Source: Strongylocentrotus droebachiensis
Taxonomy: Eukaryota; Echinodermata; Echinoidea; Camarodonta; Strongylocentrotidae
Assembly (NCBI GenBank): GCA_035222895.1
Contig: JAVYIG010004952.1
Location: 62,001-126,000 of the forward strand
Reading direction: 5' to 3'
DNA length: 64,000 bases
The notes under the pieces were generated by a model that was not told where the DNA came from, made no database searches, and saw only the letters and a list, made by a program, of their open reading frames with translations. Both the position numbers and the translations under genes were made by a program. Below, piece by piece: positions 44,301 through 54,596 of this stretch; the stretch's first letter is position 1; every line of letters starts with the position of its first letter.

Positions 44301-47300
44301 AGAGAGAGAGAAGGGAAAGGGAAAAGGAAAGGGAAAGAGATAAAAGAAATAAAGAAGAGAGAAGAGGAAGAAGAAGAAAAGAGGGAAACGGGGGCGAAGG
44401 GCTCTTGCCTCCCCCCCCCCCCGCCAAAAAAAAAAGAGAGAGATAGAGAAGAGAAAGGGAAAGGGAAAGAGATGATAAAAGGAAAGAGAGAAGAGGAAGA
44501 AGAAGAAAAGAGGGAAACGGGGGCGAAAGACCCTCCCCCCCGCCAAAAAATAAAAAAGAGAGAGAGAGAGAGAGAAGGGAAAGGGAAAAGGAAAGGGAAA
44601 GAAAATATAAAGGAAAGAAAGAAGAGGAAGAAGAATAAGAAGGAAAGAGGGAAAGGGGGGCAAAGGACTCTTGCTTCCTCCACCCCCCCCCCCCCGCCAA
44701 AAAATAAATAAGAGAGAGAGAGAGAACGGAAAGGCAAAGGCAAAGGCAAAGAGAAGATAAAATGAAAGAATGAAGCGGAATAAGAAGGAAAGAGGGAAAT
44801 GGGGAAAGGGCGAAGGGCTTTTGCCTCCCTCCCCCCCCCCCCCCCCCCCCTCCCCGCCAAAAAAAAAATAAGAGAGAGAGAGAAGGGAAAGGGAAAGGGA
44901 AAAAGAAGATAAAAGGAAAGAAAGAAGAGGAAGAAGAAGAAAAGAGGTAAACGGTGGCGAAGGACTCTTGCCTCCCTCCCCCCGCCAAAATATAAATAAA
45001 AGAAAGAGAGAGAGAAGGGAAAGGGAAAAGGAAAGGGAAAGAGAATTTAAAGGAAAGAAAGAAGTCGATGAAGAATAAAAAGAAAAGAGGGAATTGGGTG
45101 CGAAGGGCTCTTGCCCCCCCCCCCCCCAACCACCCCCCCCCCCCCCCCCCGCCAAAAACGAATAAGAGAGAGAGAGAGAAAGGAAAGGAAAGAGAATATA
45201 AAAGGAAAGAAAGAAGAGGAAGAAGAATAAAAAGAAAAGAGGGAAACGGGGGGCGAAGGGCTCTTGCCTCCTCCCCCCCCCCCCTCCCGCCAAAAAATAA
45301 ATAAGAGAGAGAGAGAGAGAGAACGGAAAGGGAAAGGCAAAGGCAAAGAGAAGATAAAATGAAAGAAAGAAGCGGAATAAGAATGAAAGAGGGAAACGGG
45401 GAAAGGGCGAAGGGCTATTGCCTCCCCCCCCCCCCTCCCCGCCAAAAAAAATAAGAGATAGAGAGTAGAGAAAGGGAAAGGGAAAGGGAAGAGAAGATAA
45501 ATGGAAAGAAAGAAGAGAAAGAAGAAGAAAAGAGGGAAACTGGGGCGAAGGTCTCTTGCCTCCTCGCCCCCCCCCCTGCCAAAAAATAAATAAGAGAGAG
45601 AAAGAGAAGGGAAAGGGTAAGAGAAAGAAAAGATAAAAGGAAAGAGAGAAGAGGAAGAAGAAGAAAAGAGGGAAACGGGGGCGAAGGGCTCTTGCCTCCT
45701 CCCCCCCCCCCCGCCAAAAAATAAATAAGAGAGAGAGAGAAGAACGGAAAGGCAAAGGCAAAGGCAAAGAGAAGATAAAATGAAAGAATGAAGGGGAAGA
45801 AGAAAAAAAGAGGGAAACGGAGGCGAAGGGCTCTTGCCTCCTCCCCCCCCCCCCCCCGCCAAAAAATAAATAAGAGAGACAGGGAGAAAGGAAAGAGAAA
45901 AAGAATATAAAAGGAAAGAAAGAAGAGGAAGAAGAATAAGAAGAAAAGAGGGAAACGGGGGCGAAGGGCTCTTGACTCCTCCCCCCCCCCCCCGCCAAAA
46001 AATAAATAAGAGAGAGAGAGAGAGAGAACGGAAAGGCAAAGGCAAAGGCAAAGAGAAGATAACATAAAAGAAAGAAGCGGAATAAGAAGGAAAGAGGGAA
46101 ACGGGGAAAGGGCGAACGGCTCTTGCCCCCATCCCCCCCCCCCCTCCCCGCCAAAAAAATAAATAAGAGAGAGAGAGTAGTAAAAGGGAAAGGGAAAAAG
46201 AAGATAAAAGGAAAGAAAGAAGCGGAATAAGAAGGAAAGAGGGAAACCTGGGCGAAGGGCTCTTGCCTCCTCCCCCCCCCCCCCCCGCCACAAAATAAAA
46301 GGGAAAGGGAAAGAGAAGATAAAAGTAAAAAAGAAGAGGAAGAAGAATAAAAAGAAAAGAGTGAAACGGGTGCGAAGCGCTCTTGCCTCCCCCCCCCCCA
46401 ACCCCCCCCCCCCCCCCGCCAAGAATTAAAGAGAGAGAGAGAAAGGAAAGGGAAAGAGAATATAAAAGGAAAGAAAGAAGAGGAAGAAGAATAAGAAGAA
46501 AAGAGGGAAACGGGGGCGAAGGGCTCTTGCCTCCTCCCCCCTCCCCGCCAAAAAATAAATAAGAGAGAGAGAGAGAGAACGGAAAGGCAAAGGCAAAGGC
46601 AAAGAGAAGATAAAATGAAAGAAAGAAGCGGAATAAGAAGGAAAGAGGGAAACGGGGAAAGGGCGAAGGGCTCTTGCCTCCCCCCCCCCCCCTCCCCGCC
46701 AAAAAAATAAATAAGAGAGAGAGAGAGAAAGGAAAGGGAAAGAGAATATAAAAGGAAAGAAAGAAGAGGAAGAAGAATGAGAAGAAAAGAGGGAAACGGG
46801 GGCCAAGGGCTCTTGCCTCCTCCCCCCTCCCCGCCAAAAAATAAATAGGAGAGAGAGTGAGAGAGAACGGAAAGGCAAAGGCAAAGGCAAAGAGAAGATA
46901 AAATGAAAGAATGAAGCGGAATAAGAAGGAAAGAGGGAAATGGGGGCGAAGGACTCTTGCCTCCTCCCCCCCCCCCCTGCCAAAAAATAAATAAGAGAGA
47001 GAAAGAGAAGGGAAAGGGTAAGAGAAAGAAAAGATAAAAGGAAAGAGAGAAGAGGAAGAAGAAGAAAAGAGGGAAACGGGGGCGAAAGGCTCTTGCCTCC
47101 TCCCCCCCCCCCCGCCAAAAAATAAATAAGAGAGAGAGAGAGAACGGAAAGGCAAAGGCAAAGGCAAAGAGAAGATAAAATGAAAGAATGAAGGGGAAGA
47201 AGAAAAAAAGAGGGAAACGGAGGCGAAGGGCTCTTGCCTCCTCCCCCCCCCCCGCCAAAAAATAAATAAGAGAGAGAGAGAGAAAGGAAAGAGAAAGAGA

Positions 47301-48895
47301 ATATAAAAGGAAAGAAAGAAGAGGAAGAAGAATAAGAAGAAAAGAGAGAAACGGGGGCGAAGGGCTCTTGACTCCTCCCCCCCCCCCCCGCCAAAAAATA
47401 AATAAGAGAGAGAGAGAGAGAGAGAGAACGGAAAGGGAAAGGCAAAGGCAAAGAGAAGATAACATGAAAGAAAGAAGCGGAATAAGAAGGAAAGAGGGAA
47501 ACGGGGAAAGGGCGAAGGGCTCTTGCCTCCCCCCCCCCCTCCCCGCCAAAAAAATAAATAAGAGAGAGAGAGAGAAAGGAAAGGGAAAGAGAATATAAAA
47601 GGAAAGAAAGAAGAGGAAGAAGAATGAGAAGAAAAGAGGGAAACGGGGGCCAAGGGCTCTTGCCTCCTCCCCCCTCCCCGCCAAAAAATAAATAGGAGAG
47701 AGAGTGAGAGAGAACGGAAAGGCAAAGGCAAAGGCAAAGAGAAGATAAAATGAAAGAATGAAGCGGAATAAGAAGGAAAGAGGGAAATGGGGAAAGGGCG
47801 AAGGGCTTTTGCCTCCCCCCCCCCCCCCTCCCCGCCAAAAAAATAAATAAGAGAGAGAGAGAGAAGGGAAAGGGAAAGGGAAAGAGAAGATAAAAGGAAA
47901 GAAAGAAGAGGAAGAAGAAGAAAAGAGGTAAACGGGGGCGAAGGGCTCTTGCCTCCCTCCCCCCGCCAAAAAATAAATAAAAGAAAGAGAGAGAGAAGGA
48001 AAAGGGAAAATTAAAGGGAGAGAGAATATAAAGGAAAGAAAGACGAGAGAAGAGGAAGAAGAAGAAAAGAGGGAAACGTGGGCGAAGGGCTCTTGCCTCC
48101 CCCCCCCCCCCCGCCAAAAAATAAAGAAGAGAGAGATAGAGAAGAGAAAGGAAAAGGGAAAGAGGTGATAAAAGGAAAGAGAGAAGAGGAAGAAGAAGAA
48201 AAGAGGGAAACGGGGGCGAAAGGCTCTCGCCTCCCTCCCCCCGCTAAAAAATAAATAGAAGAGAGAGAGAGAGGGAGAAGGGAAAGGGAAAAAGAAAGGG
48301 AAAGAGAAGATAAAAAGAAAGAAAGAAGAGGAAGAAGAATAAGAAGAAAAGAGAGAAACGGGGGCGAAGGGCTCTTGCCTCCTCCCCCCCCCCCCCCCCC
48401 GCCAGAAAATAAATAAGAGAGAGAGAGAGAGAGAACGGAAAGGCAAAGGGAAAGGGAAAGAGAAGATAAAAGGAAAGAAAGAAGCGGAATAAGAAGGAAA
48501 GAGGGAAATGGGTAAGGGCGAAGGGCTCTTGCCTACCCCCTCCCCCCCCCCACCCCCCCCCCCGCCAAAAAATAAATGAGAGAGAAAGAGAAGGGAAAGG
48601 GAAAGGGAAAGGGAAAGATAAGATAAAAGGAAAGAAAGAATAGGAAGAAGAAGAAAAGTGGGAAACGGGGGCGAAGGGCTCTTGCCTCCTCCCTCCCCCT
48701 CCTGCCAAAAAATAAAAATAAGAGAGAGAGAGGGAAGGGAAAGGGAAAGAGAAAGAGAAGATAAAAGGAAAGAGAGAAGAGGAAGAAGAAGAAAAGAGGG
48801 AAACGGGGGAGAAGGGCTCTTGCCTCCCTCCCCCCGCCAAAAAAATAAATAAAAGAGAGAGAGAGAGAGAGAAGGGAAAGGTAAAAGGAAAGGGA
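32395..48895. repeat. Main purine-rich satellite array, about 147-bp units
   Basis: Roughly 110 head-to-tail units, with the CTTGCCTCC mark spaced 137-160 bases apart. In order, each unit carries (GA)n, a GGGAAAGGGAAA or GGCAAAGGCAAA stretch, GAGAAGATAAAAGGAAAGAAAG, AGAGGAAGAAGAAGAAAAG, GGGAAACGGGGGCGAAGGG, CTCTTGCCTCC, a C tract of 6-22 and CGCCAAAAAATAAATAAG. At least two sequence types alternate: a GGCAAAGG/AAGCGGAATAAGAAGG type and an AAGAGGAAGAAGAAG type. The + strand is purine-rich except for the C tract. Minus-strand open frames of hundreds to thousands of codons are translations of the polypyrimidine strand. Confidence 0.95.
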
Positions 48896-48910
48896 GATAT
48901 CTCAACGTAC

Positions 48911-49050
48911 TTTGCACCAAAAACTGTATGAACTGTGCCCAAAATTTTATGTAGTGTGCATTTTTTTGGGAACTATGCCCTAATTTTTTGAATCGTGCAC
49001 CTTTTTGTTTGAACTATGCCACATGTTTGGGTAGTGTGCGCTTAGGTGCA
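48911..49050. repeat. Degenerate 20-bp periodic repeat upstream of the zinc-finger gene
   Basis: AACTGTGCCC (48931), GTAGTGTGCA (48951), AACTATGCCC (48971), AATCGTGCAC (48991), GAACTATGCC (49011) and GTAGTGTGCG (49031) fall at an exact 20-base spacing, separated by T-rich spacers. Further copies, ACTATGC at about 49075 and inverted GGCATAGT at 49094, follow off the register. Confidence 0.7.
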
Positions 49051-49244
49051 TAATGACTATCAAATATCCTATGTACTATGCGTCGATAGGTGGGGCATAG
49101 TACATATAATTGGGGGCACGATTACCTGAGCGTCGGCCATTATGTACGCGTACCATGTACCATTCATGCGGTGCTTCATCGTGCGATAAATATCTCATCT
49201 GCTCAGAAGCAAGACGTTAAGTTGATCTAACTTAATACTGAATC

Positions 49245-52200
49245 ATGTCATGGGTAAGTATCTAAGTATGTTCAATGTCATTTTAAGTTCTATCATCAAA
49301 ATGGGCCAGGAGAAAAGTGTAAACTGAATGTAAAGGCATTATTTAATCTAGTTAACTGCGATGTTGAGTGTATCGTTAAATCTTGTTTAGTTGTTGGTCA
49401 AGTAGCGTTGGCCCATATGTCCATTTCTGTGTGAGTAAGATTTAGACCTAACTAGAAATTGGAATGCCTAATTAAAACTTTGAGTACAGCTTACAAGGAT
49501 TTCCCAGATTAAAGTGCCATGTATAGGTGTCTTTCATGTAAAAACAATCATGAACTGCGCGTAAATTGAATGAGTGTGCTGCATGGGTACATTTGTTTTT
49601 GAAATGTCAAAAGACAAAAATGACACTGCACTGCCACCTTTTCTTGTAGTTGTAGAAATTAAAAATCTTCTTGCTCAAAATTTGATGAGAGTTTTGGTAG
49701 GGGGTGAATTGAGACAAGTAGCCGGAATGAGTGGGGGCATGCAGACTTCGGACAACACAGATGACAATATCAGCCTGAGGAGTTGAGTTGGTGCCCTTCA
49801 TTTTGTCTGGGCACACCGCTATAACGTAACATTATTCTTAAATTACAACTTTCTGTAAACAAATATCATGTTGCTTTACTCATTGCGGATATAACGTATC
49901 GAAAATAATATCCCTAGTGATATTCGTTTGTCTCGCAATGTATGTATGTATGTCGTGATCTTTTAGATCCCTTGTTGACCATACATTGCGAGACAAACGA
50001 ATGTCACTAGCGATATTATTTTCGATAAACATCATGTTCTTTGAACATATTCATAAGCCTTATAGAGTCTATAGTTATACTAATTCCAGGATATGAACAA
50101 AACAGAGCAATTTTATCAAATATAACAATTTAAACACTAAGCCCTGCTAACCTAGTATAAGCGGGGTGAAGGTCACGCATGGTTCACTGAAAGCTAGCTG
50201 CAATGACCCTCTTACAGATGTAATCTATCAGAATTTCTTTTCAGGAAGGTAGGCCTACAGTCAATTCAATTTGATTTGATTTCAACAAAATATTTTCTTG
50301 CTGCACGTGCTAAGTAAAGCATACTTCCAATTTGATTTGTTTTTGTGCGATGCTAAATTTGTTATGATACTTTTGTTAATCCAAAAGATTATTACAAAAG
50401 GAATACGAGCCATGTTTACATGTGTTTTTGCTTCGGAATAATAATTTGTTAAATTTCAGAATCAGCAATGAGAAACAAGCAAGTGGTCTTTGCACAATAA
50501 CAATTGTATATGCGTAATAAGATTATCCACATTATTAGCCAATATGCCCTTGTTGGCACAAAAAAAAAGGAAAATCAGGAAAACTACTACTTTTCAAACA
50601 GTGTGTAAAAAAGGAACTCACATGAATCGCCTCCATGCTATAATATCAGTAATATTAGAAATTACATTAATTTGTTTTCCTCGATCCATATGCTGGGCAT
50701 CTTAACGAGCCTCATTTTTTATTCAGAGCATGCATAACTAAATTGTTTTAATAATTATTTATATGTGATGAAAAAAATTGTTAACATATGAAAAGCATTA
50801 CCAATTCAATCAATTCAATTTTCTTCCTGTAGGATTCCCATACAAAGAGAACACAGCATTCGGGAAGTGAGGGTGGCAGTTTTCAGGAAAGACTGAAAGA
50901 CTGCCCACTATGTACAGGCAAAAATTTGACCCGATTGTCTAATCACCTCTCTGCGGTTCATGGGATGAGCAAGGACGAGAGAAACAAATTCATGCAAGGT
51001 TAGTAATCGACAACACATTATATAATTACACTTCTGTTAGAAAATTCTATAATGAAGTGGATTCTATTTGTTAGAATGTTAAATCATCTGATAGACTGTT
51101 AGACAATGTGACTGGATGTTTACAAATGTTGTCTTGCCTAAATAATTTTCTCTTTCCATTGGCAACTATTTCATTATTGCATTTCAATGATTTATGATAA
51201 TTCTTAACCATATTTTTATATTGTTTTCTATTATTTCCCTTGGAACATACAAGAAAGAAAAATCATTGTAATGTGTATTTTGTTTCATTATATTAACAAG
51301 GCAAGTAAATAATGAAAAACTTAAGAAAGAAATATGATTTCTGTATAACAGGTATGAATAAAAGTGTCATTTGCTTTGTTTCATGCTACAGACCAGAAAT
51401 GCCAAAGCCAAAGCAAAGAAAGAACCTTGATGCACTGCCTAAAATAAATAAGTACACCATCTGGAGCCTTGCAAAACCTTTCAATGACAGGAATTACAGG
51501 TGTGTAAAGTATTTACTGTACACTATTAAAACATGTACCATATATAACATGGTTTCCTTTTTTTAATTCATAAAGTGCACATGTATTGTTTTTATTGTTG
51601 AATACCTCCTCATGTCACCTGATTATCAATATTTCCATCTTTTGCTAATTTTTCATATTCAATTCAATTCTTAGTCGTTAATGGGTATCAAGAGAAAAAT
51701 ACTGAGAGAAATGCTTTTGTTTGATGTCCTCTAATGACAATTAGAGACAGAACCCGTAAAGAGGTCCTTTGCAAAGTTTGCTACACTTAAAGAGAGAGCA
51801 TTGCCAGTGATGTGTAAGCATTGTATTACTATCAGGTACTCATGATTAACATTATCATATTATCTTTCTTGTGGTGAAGTATATCCACAACTATTTTTCA
51901 AATTGCAGGATACGTTAATGTAAGATATGTGCATGTATGTTATGATATTTTTTTCCTTTCTCTATTCTCACTTTTCTGTATTTGAATTAGATCAACTAAG
52001 GCATGAAGCATCAGTAAGCTGGCCCAAACTAAAAATGCTACGGGACGACTTCATTCTTATTTTGCTGACAAATGGAGCCCACGAAGTGATGTTGTCGCCA
52101 AGATGCAATTAGATAGTGAGCAGAACGCCAAACATCAAGACGGGAAGCAAGTGATTAAGGTAAAGTAAATCACTTCAACAGATCTTGAAAAGTTAAACAC

Positions 52201-52595
52201 AATTTATTTCATTTGCAATATGTACCCTGAAATTATATCAAAATTATGATGAATACTTGTTGAGAAAATAATGGCAAAATAAAACATTATATTGAATCTA
52301 ATTCATACTCTCCTGTGACAACAAGTGGCATTGACAGAAAATATCTTTGCACTGGTTCTTCTGTTCAGGAGATAACTGAGAAGTTTAATCAACTTTTCTC
52401 TGAGGAAGAGGATGGTGCTTTACTTTTCATATACTTTTTGCTGAACTAAACTCGACCAAGGGAATACCAAATCTTACATTGTCATATTTCTTCTTTTTTT
52501 GTTTTCAGAGAAAAAGGAGGCTCCTTTCTAAAAGCGATGAAGAAGACATGAGAGGTGCCATGGAAAGGGCTATGATAAGTCAAATGTTTGCATAG
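49245..52595 (+). CDS. Small C2H2-type zinc-finger protein of unknown function
   Basis: Proposed exons are 49245-49253, 50833-50998, 51397-51499, 52015-52159 and 52509-52595, 169 codons ending in TAG, with compatible phases (0, 1, 2, 0). Exon 1 encodes only Met-Ser-Trp before GTAAGT. Exon 2 carries a single CPLC...H...H finger (C27, C30, H41, H46; C-x2-C-x10-H-x4-H) followed by GMSKDERNKF. Exon 3 is basic (PKPKQRKNLDAL), exon 4 contains LHSYFADKWSPRSDVVAKMQ and exon 5 begins RKRRLLSKSDEED, an acidic-basic tail that could serve in nuclear import. Single fingers of the CPLC...RLSNHL..VH type occur in uncharacterised invertebrate proteins. DNA binding is plausible but unproven. The exon 4 acceptor is uncertain: the better-placed one at 51990 would put an in-frame TGA at 52003-52005. 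AATAAA at 52748 is a likely polyadenylation signal. Confidence 0.62.
49254..50832. other. Intron 1 of the zinc-finger gene
   Basis: AT-rich intron closed by the acceptor CTGTAG at 50832. It contains the inverted-repeat element at 49897-50027. An open frame at 49574-49786 has no recognisable content. Confidence 0.5.
49897..50027. mobile_element. Short inverted-repeat element (MITE-like)
   Basis: TATCGAAAATAATATC...CTAGTGATATTCGTTTGTCTCGCAATGTATG is mirrored by CATACATTGCGAGACAAACGAATGTCACTAGCGATATTATTTTCGATA in shorter matching blocks. The arms are about 48 bases and the loop about 30. Confidence 0.75.
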
Positions 52596-53489
52596 AAGAC
52601 AAAATGAGGGTGTTTTAGAGAAGTTGTGAGTATTTTTCAAACAATAATGTGGTAAACCTTTAATGTTGGTCAATATGCAGAGGCCTCCCTTTTATCAAAC
52701 TCTTTGGGACCAGTAAATTAACTCTGTTCTGTCAGGATTACACAAACAATAAATTAACAAGAAAGTTTTCCATAGTGAATGATGTCCCACTGTATATATT
52801 ATCCATAAATATGTCTTTTTGCATACAATTTTCCCCTCCTTTTGACCAGTGATAGTAGTCTTCCCTGGGACCGTGTTGACAATAACACTTGGTGTTACCA
52901 TGATGATCTACTATCATGAACATTATATTTTAGACCACAACAACAAAGATATTCCAAATTTTGAAATGAATGGCACTTCTATATTTCTCAAAAGTGGAAA
53001 ACAATTTTTTTTTTTAAATGCAGCACTTAAATGCAGCTGCCTTATTATTGTGCTTTCTAGTTTCTTTGTTCTTGTAACATCTTTCCAGAGTAGATTGCAA
53101 TTGCATGGCTATATACAATACCTGTTTTATCCAAATGATTTACAGGATCACATTCCATTCCTTATTTTGGGAATTATTTTCATTACTTTACATGGACTTG
53201 TGGACATATATTAGTCACAACTATTAATAGTCAATTAGCTGTTGTATGTATGACATTACATTCATTTGCTCTCTGAATTGTGTGTATCAATATTTTTGAT
53301 CAAGATATCTTCCATTTCATTGAAAATGCAGAAATTAGTTTTTTATGCTTATCAGGATAAATCTTGAATAATTTTTCAAATTTTGTTCTTAATTTTTTTT
53401 CTTTTGCAGACAAACGAGGCCTACGAAAGAATAAGTAGCCAGGTGAAGGGGAACATCAATTAGGACCATTTTATGGGGCACAGAAGACT
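52596..53489. other. 3' flank of the zinc-finger gene
   Basis: It includes the AATAAA at 52748-52753. An open frame of about 121 codons at 52849-53214 has hydrophobic stretches but no family resemblance and is not called. Confidence 0.45.
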
Positions 53490-54596
53490 AGCTTTCAGTT
53501 TGATGAATTCCAAGCAGTGTTCACATTTCAAATCCTCTACCTGCGAGTTAGACCCGATTCCAACATATTTCCTCAAGGAATGCATCAAGGAATTAGCTCC
53601 AGTCATCACAAGGATTCCAAACTTGGTTTTGGACGCTTTCCTGATTCACTGAAGGAGGCTCATATTTCGCCAATTCTTAAGGGAGATGGACTTGAAAAAC
53701 GGATCGATACCATTTCATTTGCTTTGCACTGAAATACATTCAGCGAACTCAGCTCAAAACCTCAACTAGATGAACATTTGACATTGTCAGCTTATGTGAA
53801 TCATATCTGCAAAGCAGCATCATTTGCTTTGCTGAAATACATTCAGCGAACTCAGCTCGAAACCTCGACTAGATGAACATTTGACACTGTCAGCTCATGT
53901 GAATCATATCTGCAAAGTAGCATCATTTGCTTTGCATAAGATTGGGACAATTCTTCCCTTTCTTTCAAAGAGGTCCACATAAAGACTTGTTCATGCTCAT
54001 ATAGTTTCTCACCTTGATTTTTGTCATGGTATCTTATATGGTCTTCCTGATAATGACATTCAGAAGTTGCAAAGAATCCAAAACTCTGCGGCATGGTTGA
54101 TTACTCGCACTCGACTTCATGATCACATTAGCTTAGATTTAGAAAAACTACACTGGCTTCCAGTAAAACAACGAATTGATTTTAAGATTTTGACATTGGT
54201 GTTCTTGTGCATGCAAGGATTAGGCCCTGATTACTTACAACAATTGATAAACAAATATCACCCGGCAAGAAACCTGCGCTCTCAGTCAAAATCCTCCTTA
54301 GTTTATCAACAAATTACTATAGTGCGAGATCTTTTTAACTGGCAGCTGCAGAGTTATGGAATAAATTACCTGGTCATCTTAACCAGGTTGATACAGTAGA
54401 AAATCCAAGAGTCTCTTAAAGACACATTTATTCGTTTGTTAAATTAGTACAATGTTATGACAAAGCAGTTATTCTTTCTCTTCTTTTCCCTCATGTCTGC
54501 TATTATCCCTTCTTTTCTTTTTTCTGAGCGCATATAGGGACTTAAATTTATTGTTGTGATATGCGCTATATAAGGATGGTTTATTATTATTATTAT
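53490..54596 (+). mobile_element. L2/CR1-like LINE remnant with intact 3' end
   Basis: Pieces of a non-LTR reverse transcriptase lie in order: CELDPIPTYFLKECIKELAP at about 53542, then after a one-base frame change FPDSLKEAHISPILKG (about 53638-53685), then DEHLTLSAYVNHICKAASF (53771 on), SKRST-stop-RLVHAHIVSHLDF and YGLPDNDIQKLQRIQNSAA, then HWLPVKQRIDFKIL (about 54150). The YxDD catalytic block between the second and third pieces is deleted. A stop interrupts the C-terminal part. The 3' end has ATGCGCTATATAAGGATGG followed by (TTA)n to 54596. The order and wording of these blocks is that of L2/CR1-clade elements. Confidence 0.8.
53721..53929. repeat. 105-bp tandem duplication within the LINE remnant
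   Basis: GCTTTGC...GAAATACATTCAGCG through TGCAAAG.AGCATCATTT is present twice, at 53721-53825 and 53826-53929, with about half a dozen differences. It repeats the region encoding DEHLTLSAYVNHICKAASF. Confidence 0.9.

Noticed and set aside
32257..48942. Minus-strand open frames up to about 2700 codons, rich in Phe, Ser, Leu, Pro and Gly
   Set aside because: They follow the polypyrimidine strand of the satellite, which lacks stop codons by composition. Two to three frames are open at once and the translations only repeat the 147-bp unit.
52849..53214. 121-codon hydrophobic frame as a membrane protein
   Set aside because: AT-rich sequence gives Phe/Ile/Leu-rich translations. No family similarity, and no supporting exon structure.
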